DNA of 64,000 bases from Phyllostachys edulis (Eukaryota > Streptophyta > Magnoliopsida > Poales > Poaceae). Below are positions 44,775 through 56,700 of this stretch, one piece after another (the stretch's first letter is position 1; each line of letters starts with the position of its first letter). A program made the position numbers and the translations under genes. The stretch is taken from assembly GCA_036346405.1 (NCBI GenBank), contig CM070548.1:60882611-60946610 (forward strand), in the 5' to 3' direction. The notes under the pieces were generated by a model that was not told the DNA's origin, made no database searches, and saw nothing but the letters and a program-made list of their open reading frames with translations.

Positions 44775-45761
44775 ATGGCTTTCAACCCTAGCCCTCCAGG
44801 CTTTGGCTTCCCCAACTTCCCTCCAAACCCACCACCTACACCGCCCATGTTACCCCCGCTTCCTCCACGCCGTGCTCCCCCACCGCCTACACCGCCCATT
44901 CCACTCCCACCTACTCCGCCTACGCCGCCCATTCCACTCCCACCTCCGCCTACGCCGCCAATTCTGCCCCCGCCTCCGCCACGCATTGCTCCCCCACCAC
45001 CCAATCAACCCCCGCCACCCACTCAGCCGCCCCCACCGCCCCGTCGTGCACCGCCTCCACCCTCAACACCCCCACCCCCACCACCACCTCGCCGTGCTCC
45101 ACCCCCACCATCACCTCCCATTCGATCGCCGCCGCCACCAACTCCTCGCCCTCACGCGCCGCCGCCACCGCGCCCACTAGCCCCGCCTCCGCCTCACATC
45201 TACCCGCCGCCGCTGCCGCCCGTGCCTCCTCCACCAAGCCCTCCGCACCACATCGTCATCATCGTGGTGTTCGTCTCGCTCGGCGGCCTCCTCTTGTTGG
45301 CATGCCTCGCTGCCTTCTTCTGCTGGCACAAGAAAAAGGTAAGCAAGACGGGAAGGAAGGCGGAGAAACTGAACTTCAGCGACCATGTCCACGTCAACAA
45401 GGCGACCATGTCAGGCGGCGACGGCCCCAAGGGCGTCGTGCTGTCAGTGGACGAGGACATCAAATTCCAAGAGGCGGTGAGGAAGCAGGAGGCCGTCGGC
45501 GAGGGGTCGAGCACGGCAGCGGCAGGGAAAACGTCACACCACAGCGGTTGGCTCTGGCACAGGAAGCAGGAGAGCAAAGCAGAGCAGAAGGCAGAGCTCA
45601 TCAACGTCACGGAACACATCCACGCTGACGAGAAGATCGTGCCAGGGCCTCACGGCCAGAGGATCGAGATCCTTTCAGAAGATGAAGACATCAGGTTTGA
45701 AGAGGCAGACGAGAAAGAAGAAGCGTCTGAGAAATCGAAGGCGCGCATAATCAAGTCCTAA
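44775..45761 (+). CDS. Proline-rich membrane protein, TED6/TED7-like
   Basis: An intact 328-residue single-exon protein. Residues 1-158 are extremely Pro-rich, with repeats of RRAPPPP, PPTPPIPLPP and PPPPPR and no signal peptide. Residues 160-183 form one membrane span (HIVIIVVFVSLGGLLLLACL), followed by CWHKKK, so the Pro-rich part should face outside and the tail the cytoplasm. The tail holds two copies of a module at about 195-240 and 272-316. Each begins with a KAE(K/L) segment, then a VHV or IHA stretch, a Gly/Pro-rich turn (GPHGQRIEIL in the second), DEDI(K/R)F and an acidic end. This architecture matches the TRACHEARY ELEMENT DIFFERENTIATION-RELATED 6/7 family. In Zinnia these bind a secondary-wall cellulose synthase subunit and promote wall formation in xylem vessels. 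Function here is inferred from family. The start is set by the TATA box at 44680. Confidence 0.85.
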   Translation: MAFNPSPPGFGFPNFPPNPPPTPPMLPPLPPRRAPPPPTPPIPLPPTPPTPPIPLPPPPTPPILPPPPPRIAPPPPNQPPPPTQPPPPPRRAPPPPSTPPPPPPPRRAPPPPSPPIRSPPPPTPRPHAPPPPRPLAPPPPHIYPPPLPPVPPPPSPPHHIVIIVVFVSLGGLLLLACLAAFFCWHKKKVSKTGRKAEKLNFSDHVHVNKATMSGGDGPKGVVLSVDEDIKFQEAVRKQEAVGEGSSTAAAGKTSHHSGWLWHRKQESKAEQKAELINVTEHIHADEKIVPGPHGQRIEILSEDEDIRFEEADEKEEASEKSKARIIKS

Positions 45762-46022
45762 GAAGGCAGTGCCACAATCTGCCCAAGTCTGCCTATACTG
45801 AAGATCCTTCAGCTTGAGGTAATGATCATATCCATACCCATACCGGTACCCTTGCATGCATTGACTATTTTGTTAAGATTGTATGTTCTTTCGTGCGACT
45901 GTAATAAGGGCGTCAGAGACCCCATTTGATTGAATGGAATGTGTAATTCAGCATTTGTATACGAACAGTTTAAGTGTGAATGAATTTGTTCAGCGAAACT
46001 TCACAAAACCCCACTGTCAAAG
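45762..46022 (+). repeat. 3' untranslated region of the TED7-like gene (original of a duplicated segment)
   Basis: The part from about 45830 to 46022 (cttgcatgcattgactattt through aacttcacaaaacc) recurs at 46593-46785. It includes gagaccccatttgattgaat and a cluster typical of a grass 3' end. Confidence 0.7.
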
Positions 46023-46250
46023 AGGCCCATTAGTTCCCGCATGATACTCATAACAAAATGTGCTCATAGACACAACATTTCAGTTCATATAATTGCTTCC
46101 CCTTTGTGTCATGGGCACAAAGTGAATTTCTGGGACTAGGGCAAAAGGTGAACACGACTGCAAACTAAATTTCTTTACAGGGACCTAAATGTAATTTCCA
46201 GTGCTTGTTATCACTACAGAAGATATCATAATCCTAACTATTTCTGCTAC

Positions 46251-46484
46251 TTAGCTAATTGCAATGGGAGTAATTCGCTTCTTAGTAGGCTTACTCGATG
46301 CGCTATTCTTAGTCGACACTGGTGGTGGTGTCACTTCTACAGCCACAGGACTGGCTTCCATCTTAGCTTTGCTGGCACCAACATCAACTTCCATACTGTC
46401 TACCGTTGATGGTTTTGTGTTTTCACAGGTCACATTTCCTTCAGCAATTTCCTTGTTCCTGAGAGTTTTGAAGAATTGAACCAT
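46251..46484 (-). pseudogene. Fragment resembling the C-terminal tail of CAF-1 subunit FAS2
   Basis: The minus-strand frame ends SSKPTKKRITPIAIS then TAA at 46251. The K-R-I-T-P-x-A-I ending and the preceding acidic, Val/Ser/Thr-rich stretch resemble, from memory, the tail of the WD40 chromatin assembly factor subunit FAS2. No WD40 repeats are present nearby. Upstream of about 46480 the sequence passes into a duplicated TED7-like 3' region. It is probably a captured last exon, or the end of a decayed copy. The identification rests on a short motif and could be wrong. Confidence 0.35.
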
Positions 46485-46592
46485 GTAAGAAGAGTGTCTT
46501 CAGGAAAATATATGTCAGAAGGAACAAAGATAGTGAAGGTATCCAAGATGCAGATTGTATAGGTCTGGTATGCACAAGTATCTTCAAAATAA

Positions 46593-46785
46593 TTATATTC
46601 ATACCCTTGCATGCACTGACTATTTCCATAAGAGTGTATGTTCTTTTGTGTGACTGAAATAAGCACATCGGAGACCCCACTTGATTAAATGGAATGTGAT
46701 TGTTGTTGTTGGCATTTGTACATGCGCGGTTTATGTGTGCAAATGGAATTCTTTTAACGAAACTTCACAAAAACAATGTCAAAGA
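46593..46785 (+). repeat. Second, diverged copy of the TED7-like 3' untranslated region
   Basis: Aligns with 45830-46022 over about 190 bp: cttgcatgcactgactatttcc, gtatgttctttt, gagaccccacttgatt.aatggaatgtg, gaaacttcacaaaa. Offset about 763 bp, same strand. No coding sequence for a second TED7 precedes it. Confidence 0.75.
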
Positions 46786-47461
46786 TGGGCGTACCCACGG
46801 TTGTTGGGAGGAATTACCGGCCTAATTGGCCAACTTGATTGTGAATTAATCCCAGTCAACACAATCTGAGTCGTCTCAAACGCTGGCCCCACATGGTTCA
46901 AAATTTGAACCTGACACTAAATCCTCGACTTGGAAAGTGCCTCCAGGTTGATCGGAGGGGAAATCTTTGCACGATACTTCGTGGAGGCCACCGGCAACTG
47001 GAACACTGCCCGCGCCAAAACATCACCAAAGGAAAGTTTAGGTGATGATCTTGGTGATGGCAGAGGACCCTACCAAGGTGCTCCTGTTGGCTTCTTCTTC
47101 CATCCTCCTACCGACGGCTCCTTCTGTCCACCAGCTACTGACGACAACGATAATCCAGTCTGCGACGACGATGCCTCACCGCCTGCACCTAAGCCCTGAT
47201 ATGCAAAAACAGGGAAACTCTGAACCTATACCATAACGGCGACCTGACGAGCTTCCTCCTCGGAGTAACTTGCCACCCGCATGTAGGTGAAGATAACCAT
47301 TGCCTTATTGTCTTCATTCTCCGAACTATCCCCATCATCAACCAGCCAAAACCGAGATTGCAGCGGCCCTAACATCTCTTATCCATTGAACATAGGTCTA
47401 TTCATTTGATCCAGCAGCCAAAAAACTGGAAATTCAGAGATATGAAATTTGTCGTAAGATG
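46786..47461 (-). pseudogene. Degenerate minus-strand coding remnant, possibly transposon ORF
   Basis: Minus-strand reading gives RFWLVDDGDSSENEDNK, then VASYSEEEARQVAVMV ending at a stop near 47230. Another frame gives a Gly/Ser-rich part and SFGDVLARAV (about 47010). The acidic linker plus Ser-rich segment is reminiscent of plant retrotransposon ORF1 proteins, but no domain is recognised. The plus-strand frame at 46930-47199 is probably its shadow. Confidence 0.3.
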
Positions 47462-47484
47462 AACAGTGTATTCGATACACTGTT
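47462..47484. other. Perfect 10-bp palindrome hairpin
   Basis: aacagtgtat, loop tcg, atacactgtt. A similar weaker hairpin is at 47534-47556 (aatagtgt, 7-base loop, acactatt). The two share the agtgtat core. Confidence 0.6.
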
Positions 47485-47498
47485 TGACTAGATAAAAC

Positions 47499-47726
47499 CT
47501 ACTTCCTCTTTTGTATGGCTTTGTGATGGAAAGAATAGTGTATGCAACACACTATTTGGCTCTTTAAGCAGATGTTGTCCGCCTGTGCCGACGACCCCCT
47601 CAAGGGTAGCTCGATGTCGGCATCGATGTCAGCGATGGCCTGCTGGAGCTCCCTCACCGACAGCCTCCCGTCGTCGTCGCCGTATAGTTTGCCGAAACTC
47701 ACTTCTTGCTGGAGACGATCAAACAC
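47499..47726 (-). pseudogene. Gene fragment with degenerate EF-hand-like loop
   Basis: Minus-strand frame with strongly GC-rich codons from about 47726 to 47575: FDRLQQEVSFGKLYGDDDG followed by RLSVRELQQAIADIDADI. The GDDDGRLSVREL stretch resembles an EF-hand calcium loop, but its first position is Tyr instead of Asp. After LPLRGSSAQADN the codons turn AT-rich and the frame ends, so probably only one exon-like piece of about 150 bp is real. The parent gene is not recognised. It lies among other fragments and may be captured or decayed. Confidence 0.4.
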
Positions 47727-48404
47727 GACATTCTTGGTTTTTACATCAGCAGAACATAATCTGATTTAAATTCAAACAGCATGATGATTTGATGATTACA
47801 TAATGCGTTAAAGAACCATGGCCGAGATGAGAGGGACTTTCCAACCTCAAAGAAGACACAAGGGAAACTGGAAAGAGAGATGTTGGCGGCTTTGGAGGGT
47901 GGCACGCTGAACAGTGAACACAGCCTTAAGCCTCGTTTATGGACGCCACGCACACGCAAAAGAAATCTGTAGTTGGGCTGGGCCCAATTTACGTGGGTTG
48001 TATGCGGCCTTGGACAATGCTACACAAAGATGGGAGAATACATTATTTGCCCTTCCTTTAGATCCATTTTCAGAATTTGCCCTTATTCCCAATCTAATAC
48101 ATTTTTTGCCCTCTCATTTGTCTATGTCTTCAGATTTTGCCCTCTTTGCATTATTTTATTCTTATATGTCTATTTTCCCGTTACCTGCCGTGCGAAATTA
48201 CTCTCTTGCCCTTGGTCCCGTTCCCGTCGCACCCGTTTAAGAAGGTGATTTCTATCCTCAACCACACCAGACATGCAAGGTGCCTCACCCCGGCCGCGCT
48301 GCCGCTACCTGACCCCGTCTTCGCCTCTAGATCTCTAGATCTAGATGACCCTGCCGTCGGTCTCGTCCTGGGCGGCTGGGCCTTCCGCCATCTGCGTCAC
48401 CACC
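47727..48404. other. Intergenic sequence before the gypsy LTR
   Basis: Contains four loose repeats of atttgccct(t/c) between 48030 and 48150. No gene was recognised. It ends with ccacc (48400-48404), the probable left target site of the gypsy element. Confidence 0.4.
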
Positions 48405-51400
48405 TGTAACATCCCCAAGTTTATTAATGATAATTAGTATGCATATCATTAACATGCATAGTGATTTTAAAACATTTGCATCATTTCTTGCACTTGGAAA
48501 ATCTCAAACAAGTTTAAACCTACAACTTAAATCTAAACTCCAAAATAAAACAAGAATAACAACTTATGATTATCTTTTGGAAACAATTTATTCAAATACT
48601 AGAATATTTATGATGAATAAATACAATTTTTCCCAAATTTTTGAATCTCATTTCAACCCTTAGAAAATTCAAACTCAAATCCTTAACCTATTCTAAGTTT
48701 GAATTTAAATTATACAAATGATTCATGAACATGGGTTTCAAATTTTATATAGGTACTAGATCATCCCAGGAAGCCCTCCAAAAATTTTCAGAATTTATAG
48801 AATTTTATTTCTATTTTTAGAGCCTCAGTCAAACTAGATTCGTTTGAATTAAATTTTGGTCAAAACCCTGGAGCTGTTCGGACCAGTCCAAACCCACCTC
48901 TGGCTCAGACCCGACACCGACCGGACCCAACGTGGCTTGACCCAACCAACTCACCTTTGAACCCTCCGATTGATATTTAACGGGCCAGATCTCTCACACT
49001 TTCGGGCAGTCCGATCTCCCCTTGAATCTGGCCCTAATCGTGATCAAGCAGTCCCGATCGAACCGCCTCTTTATTCGACCCTAGCCCTTTGGTTCCAGCC
49101 GCACCCACTCGCCATGTGCCACTGCCAAACCGGGCTCACACGTCATACCTTTCTTCCACCTCGGGCAGAAACGGCGCGCCACGCGCCCGGCTCGCTCTGA
49201 ACGCCCCGTCCGCCTTTGTTCACAGCGTTCGCCCACCGCCCTTCACGACCAGTCATCGAGCTGTGCCATGTAACGCTGCCTCTTTCTCCATCCTTTCCCC
49301 GCCTTTAACCTGTCTCCCTGCTCTCCCTTTCCTCCATTCCTCCTCTCGATGGCCGAGGAGGAAGGGGCTCCTTCTTGCATTTCCCTCAGGTAAAACCCGC
49401 ACCGTTTTGTCCCTCGGCTCCTACCTTGTATTCCTTTTTCGTTTTTGCTTATCTGAGCTTTTGCCTTGGCTTGTAGAATCCAGGGCCATCTCATGCTCCC
49501 ACTATCTCCAGAGCACGTCCAGAGCTTCACCGCCGGGTCTATCTTCGTCATCTTCGTGTCCGGTGAGCCCCTTGTCCTAGTATGTGCGTCACCTTGCGTC
49601 CTTAGTCACGAGTGATCTTTCCCCTCAATCAATTTTCGCATCCTCTAACAGGAACACTTGGATTTAGAGAATTCCCCCTTTTCGGCCAAGAACACCCCCT
49701 TTAGCCTCATTGCCGATCTGGTGAGTTAGTTCCCGATTCCGTGCAATGACACCATCTACCCCATCTCCTCAAGCTTACCCTACCACCATTTCTCGGATTT
49801 GTTGCCGAGGGAGCTCTCCCCTCGTGAAGCCCTCCGCCGCCGTGGCCATTATCAACATCGAGCCACATCAGAGCTTCTCTGGCCTCTCCTTAACCTTGGT
49901 GAGCTTCCTAGGACCTTCTAGTAGCTTAAGCACGCTTTGGTTGGCTCGATTTGGCACCGGTTAGCGCATGCATGTTTTGGCCGAAACTCACCGTCGCCCT
50001 AGTCCGGTCTTGTGCATTCTTTGCCTTGCCGATTAAAATATACGCCACCAGTATGAGTAGATTCGCACGACTATTGTGCACCCGTTCCTGGCCTTGGCCG
50101 ACGCCGTCATGGATCACCGCGCCGGTGAGCCGCCGGCAAAGCTCGCGGCCGCGCGCTCCCTGTTGTTGGATTTCCGACCACCATGTAGTGGCTTCATTAG
50201 GGTTAACAAAGGTCATTTATTAGCTAATGATTGATTAGTAATTAAGTGACTGTCTTAACAAGTTAAATGTGTTGCTGGCTTGTGGGTCCCGCACTTTAAG
50301 TGCACAGTGCACTGAGCGGTGGACCGTGGACTGGGCTCGTGGACTCTCGGTCCACACACTATTTTCGTACACCGGGTCAATGACAAGTAGGGCCCACCTG
50401 TCGGTTTAACCGGAGATTAAATTGGAATATGAAAAATGACACTATGCACTGACCCCACCTGTCATAGGCTTTGGCTAGCACAGGCCTCGGTAGAAAAAGT
50501 ATTTGATCCTTAAGAAAATTCGGAATACATTAATATGCACACTGAAAATTGTATTAACTTTAAAATTGCATAATTAAATCATTTTCACTCCAAAAACAGT
50601 GAAACCAATTTTGTTATTTTCAATTTTAAATGAACTATATATGAAAATAGGTTTCAACCTTGTCACTGTCACAGAAAATATAGTTATTGGAGATTGATCC
50701 AAAACCTAATTATTTATACACTAGAAAATGCCTTTAACTTTAAAAATTCATAACTATTTCTTCTTAACTCCAAAATGGATGAAACTAGTTTTGATAATTT
50801 CCAGTTTAAGTGATCTTTATTTTAAAATAGGTTTCAAACATGTCTCTGTAGCATAGAGTATAGTTTTGGGAAAATAATCCATAACTTTATTATTTTTACA
50901 ATATAAAAAGTTGATAACTTTAGAAATTAAGTAACTAAATCATAAAACTCCAAATGAGGTAAACTCAACTATTTTGGTCTTATAATATTATTCTCTATTT
51001 ATCTATGTAATTCTTTTTTCCACTAATATTCTACAAATTTTGACCAAACAATTAAATTCGGTGAACAATAACTGATTCTAATTAAATTGGATTTTTCAGA
51101 AATCTGATTTTTCAAACTGCTATAGCTCCCCCATGCTAAATCCAAGTGGAATGAATGTTTCACCTAAATTCATTTAAAATCATGATCTACCCACCGTATA
51201 AATTTTATGCATTTTTGAGTAATTTGAATTTTCGCTTATTTGGTGTTAATTGCAATATCGTTCTTTCGATAGATTTGTCGACGATACGAACGTATATTCA
51301 TGAGTGTAACCTGAGATTGAACAAGTAGTACAGCAAAGGTGCGAGCACCCTCCTCTTGATCATATTGCTCATATTGATGTTAAAATGTTTTGTATGATTT

Positions 51401-53089
51401 TTAATCTCGTCAATGCATGCTATTTTGAAAAGTATGTTCATGGGTAAAAGTAGTTAATTCCCTACTTGCTGCATTGGCCCTTCTTTGAATGTTGATTAAC
51501 CTTTTACCTTGAATGATTAAGGCTATATGTTATATGGGATTGTTTGCTAATTAGTAAAACGATGCTTAGTCATGCTAGTAGTTGTAGCCGAAAGCGGTTG
51601 ATGGAGCTAGTCCATCGGTCGATGGATCGAATCGAATCTTAATGAAATTTGAGGATTATATGGATTTGATTATGTTGAAATTGAGGAAAATGTCCAAATC
51701 TTTGTATCTGAATATTATGAACTTGTTGATGGGTTGTTGTTGTGTGTTGGACTTGGACGAGTGATAGGATGATGAAGGGGTGGTCCCGGAATCGCGTAGC
51801 CCCGTCTGGGTATTTGAGGACTGGTCTATGGTGTGATGAACCAAGTCTTACGTACAACCACACGTCGGGATAATGGCGAAGGCTTGGCTTAATAATTTGT
51901 TGTGTGTTAGCTATCAAAACACAATCAGATTGGCAATTGTTATTGTTATTGTTTAATTGTTCTATTGTCAATCTGGTGGGGGCATGTATGTTGTTCTCTT
52001 ACGTGCTCTTAAGGGTCTCTTGTTTGTTAGGGACTTACTTACACAACGGGTACACCTATGGTGACGATAAGCGACATTCGGACATGGGTTGTTTCCTCGA
52101 GTGTTTTGATAGTTAGGACATGACATTGTAACGGCCTCGTTATGATATCTCAGTCACACTCCTACGGAAGAGTGCATGGCGATAGTACGAGGTATTCATA
52201 TCATGTGGGGGAAAGCTGTACAACTCTGCAGAGTTAACTAAATCTATTCGAATAGCCGTTTCCCTGGTTATGGACATCACTTATGGGAAAACATGCACAT
52301 TTAGCTTATGAGAAATTAAGTTTGGGTTATGGTTAAAAATGTTGTGTCATTATGTTAGTTTGTTCAGATCTGAAATGATATCTTGAACGCGAAGTTCGCG
52401 TGTTAATTTGTCATGGAATGGTTTGTGTTACGAATGGACTGTTCGTGTGTTGATTATAGTTGGAGCTTATATTGTGGTTGATCATTACTTACTGTTATAC
52501 AATATTTTCTAAATGTTTTAAAAATGGCAATTTGAATCTATATTGTCTATCTAATTGCAAAACTTGCTTTATGCTGCAAATTGACTAGTATAGTAGCCTT
52601 CCTTTGATACTTACATGCATCCTTATTTTTCTTGAAAAGTCTCGCGAGTACAACTTTGTACTTAAAAACTGTCCATTTGTTTAGGTGAGAAGTCATTCAA
52701 ATTGGGTAAAGTACTTCAGACGCTACGACTTTAACTCCAGTTGGTTGCTTGTGGGATTGTGGGCATGCCAACTCGGTTATTCCCTCTTATTTTAAGTTTG
52801 TCTTCCGCTGCAATTTATTCTTGATAATTATGTTTGGCCGAATGGCCCTCCTATACAAACTTGTACTTAAAAGTTCTATTTGATGATATTGTAATTACAA
52901 TTCCTTTACTCTTGTACGATTGTGTATGGATGTGATTGCAATGTTGTGTACTAGGATATGTGCATGTTAGCCACTAATCCTTGGGAGCTAACATGAGACA
53001 CATATCCGGGCACTCGGAATCGCTTATGTTTCATGTTAAGTGTTGCGCAATCACTTGGCTTGAAACATATCCGATGTCGGGTCCCCACA
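48405..53089 (+). repeat. 5' LTR (4.69 kb) of Ty3/gypsy element
   Basis: Starts tgtaacatccccaag and ends gtcgggtccccaca, followed after four bases by the primer-binding site. Layout resembles the other large LTRs: AT-rich start, GC-rich core (48870-50170), long AT-rich end. Frames inside (48970-50223) have no domains and are treated as LTR shadows. Confidence 0.85.
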
Positions 53090-53093
53090 GCGT

Positions 53094-53106
53094 TGGTATC
53101 AGAGTC
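53094..53106 (+). promoter_or_regulatory. tRNA-Met primer-binding site
   Basis: tggtatcagagtc matches the initiator tRNA-Met primer sequence used by most plant LTR retrotransposons, with one late mismatch. It is followed by atactgactgtaggt, close to the post-primer sequence of the LARD-like element. Confidence 0.85.
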
Positions 53107-53729
53107 ATACTGACTGTAGGTTAAAGCCATAGTAATGGACGTTATTAGGATTTTGATTTGCAAAAGAATATTTTCAAACTATCAAAAGTTTGGCAAAAAT
53201 GCAAGTAATATAATTTCTTTCTTTCTTACCCATCCTAGTATCTATTTTCTTACCTCCTTATTCATTTGATTTGAGAAAAATTATTTTCTCTATTGCTCGT
53301 CTCTCTTTTCCAACACTACAAACGTTAAATAATCGTCGGTAAAGATAATTGGTGGAAGAACGAGAAGACGACGCCTTGCTGCGATTTTAAGATTAAGTTA
53401 GGAATTATCCTTAGGTATTATACACCCTAATGATATTACTTAGCTTGTAGACGCTGGATTTGGTGGCGATATTTTGCCCCCTTTTGTTTCCAAGTAGTTG
53501 TGCATCGTCTACGGGCAGGTTGTATCGCAACTATGTCGGGAATCTAACCGTGCTTCGTTTGTATCTTGTGCTGTCCACCTGGACCTTAGCACCCCCATTT
53601 TATTGTTGCATAATTGTGTTTTCATTGTGCATTCATGCTAGGTTAAGTTACCCCCTGCTATCAATTGCTTACCTTATGCTTTTTCCTTCGTCCCTTTTGC
53701 CGGTTGCTAACTAGTTGTATGGCAACAGG
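53107..53729 (+). other. Untranslated leader of the gypsy element
   Basis: Pyrimidine-rich, non-coding sequence between the primer site and the gag start, where packaging signals would lie. The frame at 53460-53714 has no domain. Confidence 0.6.
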
Positions 53730-56700
53730 ATGTTGGGTCGTAAAACTCATTTGACGTCGCAAGTAATGGAGGACTCACAACTCGTGGGTTCTCAAATCAC
53801 CGACGATCAGCCCCCGAATCCTCAACGGCGCAATCCGGAGCACCCTGACCCGCAATTTCAGCAAGTGGGTCGGTAAGAAGAAGTGACTCCACCTCAGCCA
53901 TCCGTGATCGAAGTGTTGGCCCAGATGGAACAAAGTCAGCAAGACTAGACTCTGATCTTGCAGCAAATTTCTCAGAACACCGCCAGTGTCCAAGGTGCTC
54001 AAATGGCAGCGGAAGAAGCCGGTCTTTATGGCTCCCGATTTGCTGATTTTCTGAGCACGAAGCCTCCCGTGTTCTCTTGTTCGGAGGATCCTCTCAAGGC
54101 CGATGATTGGCTTCGTACCATTGAACGGAAGCTGGTCATCACTCAATGTGCCGACAACAAGAAGGTCTTCTACGCCTCCAACCAACTTGAAGGGGCCGCT
54201 TGTGCATGGTGGGATAATTTTCGCGCCATGCAGCCCGCCAATCACGTTCCATCATGGGACGAGTTCCGGATAGGTTTCCGAGAGGCACATGTTTCTTCAA
54301 GCATCATGAGTATCAAGAGACATGAATTCCTTGCGCTAAAGCAAGACAACAAGAGACATGAATTCCTCGCGCTAAACCAAGACAACAAGTCCGTAATGGA
54401 GTATCTCCACGAGTTCAATCTTTTGGCTCATTACGCTCCGGACGATGTCTCCACTGATGCAAGGAAGCAAGACTAGTTCTTAAATGGGCTATCGGAAGTG
54501 ATGCAGCTGGCACTCGCTATACACGATTTCCACGACTTCCAACAATTGGTTAATAAGGCTATTGTGGTGGAGAACAAAATGCAAGAGGTTGTAAAATCGC
54601 GAAAACGCAAGAGGGCTGCGCAAATTTCAGCAAGCTGTAGTTTTCAAGAACTTTGTGCTTGGCAGCCCGCTCCTCCTGAATTCCATGTCTCGGCACCTCC
54701 AAGAGTTTCCATGCAAGTGTCTCCACTGCCTCAGCAAGAGATCCAGCAAGGGCAACCTAGAAAGAAGAAGAGAAACCGACACAAGCAAAGCACGTCAGCT
54801 GTATGTTTCACTTGTGGTATTCAAGGGAATTTTGCGGATCGTTGTCCGGTGAAGCACCAAGCCATTTCCGATCAGCTCCAAGACCTTGAAGAATCCTTTC
54901 ATCAGAGGTCCGATGCCACTTCTCAGAACCCCAGTCGTGCTCATGTCAAACATGTCACCACCAAGGAGGCGCAGGAAGCACCCGACATCGTGTTAGGCAC
55001 ATTTCTAGTCAATTCGACTCCCGCGACCGTGTTGTTTGACTCTGGAGCCTCTCATTCCTTCATGTCCAGAGGTTTTGCTACACTCCAAAACATCTCACTC
55101 AGCTTGATGCCCGCACCTTTGATGATTCAATCGCCGGGTTCAGAAATGAGAAGCATTCATGAATGTCGTGAAGTCGAGATTGATATTAAAGGGGTCAAGT
55201 TTTTGGCCAATCTTATTGTGATAAATTCAGCGGGCCTTGATGTTATTCTTGGGATGAATTGGCTATCCAAGAACCATGGTAAAATTGATTGTGCCCGCAA
55301 AGCTATCACTCTCACAAGTCCTCTTGGCTTTCAAGTCGAAATGGTGCCGAAATTGGAGCATCCACATCTTTATGCCATTAGTGGCAAAGAATTGCCGGAA
55401 TTGAGTAAAGTCCTAGTGGTGTGTGAGTTCCCGGATACATTTCCTGAGGAACTACCGGGCATGTCACCCGCACGAGAAGTTGAATTTGTGATCGAGCTGC
55501 AGCCTGGAATTGCTCCCATATCTAAGCGTCCCTACCGAATGCCACCAAATGAGTTGGTTGAATTGAAGAAGCAACTTGCGGAACTCCAAGAGAAGGGTTT
55601 CATTAGGCCGAGCTCCTCACCTTGGGGATGCCTGGCTATATTTGTGAAGAAGAAGGACCACAGTCTGCGAATGTGTGTTGACTACCGTCCGTTGAATGAG
55701 GTTACCATCAAGAACAAGTATCCGCTTCCGCGGATTGACGATTTGTTTGACCAAATGACCGGTGCCCGTATTTTCTCCAAAATTGACTTGAGATTGAGCT
55801 ATCATTAAGTTAGGATCAGATCTGAAGACATTCCCAAGACGGCATTCTCAACTCGTTATAATTTGTACGAGTACACCGTCATGTCCTTCGGTTTGACTAA
55901 TGCACCGGCCTTGTTCATGAATCTCATGAACTCAGTGTTTATGGAGTATTTGGATAAATTTGTAGTCGTCTTTATTGATGACATTCTCGTATACTCCAAA
56001 TCTGAAAGGGAGCATGAAGAACACCTTCGGCTTGTGTTGAACGAGCTCTGAGAACATCGACTTTATGCAAAATTCAGCAAGTGTGAATTTTGGCTAAAAG
56101 AATTCGCCTTTTTGGGTCATGTACTATCTGAAGGAGGAGTTGTTGTGGACCCAAGCAAAGTTCAAGATGTACTTAATTGGAGACAGCCCAAGTCCATCTC
56201 CGACATTCGCAGTTGCCTCGGTCTTGCAGGTTATTACCGCCGTTTCATCGAGAATTTCTCGAAAATTGCAAGGCCAATGACCCAATTGTTGAAGAAAGAA
56301 AAGAAGTATGAATGGTCAGTGGAATGTGAAGCAAGCTTTCAGATGTTGAAGGATCGTCTAACCACTGCACCCATGCTAGTCCTGCCGGATATTCATAAAA
56401 ACTTCGATATCTATTGCGATGCATCCCACCATGGTCTTGGTTGCGTTTTTATGCTAGAGGGCCGAGTTGTGGCGTATGCATCGAGGCAATTGAGGCCTCA
56501 TGAGATGAATTACCCCACTCATGACCTTGAGCTTGTTGCAGTGGTTCACGCTCTGAAGTTGTAGCGACATTTTCTTGTCGGCAATCGTTGTGAAGTCTAC
56601 ACCGATCACAAAAGCTTGAAATATATCTTCACTCAGGCCGATCTGAATCTAAGGCAAAGAAGATGACTTGAATTGATCAAAGACTATGATTTGGGACTTC

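Noticed and set aside
44714..45237. Gly-rich minus-strand frames opposite the TED7-like gene
   Set aside because: Antisense of the Pro-rich coding region. Proline codons read backwards give glycine, with no independent support.
53460..53714. 84-codon frame before gag
   Set aside because: Lies in the untranslated leader between primer site and gag, hydrophobic by composition, with no homologous role in gypsy elements.
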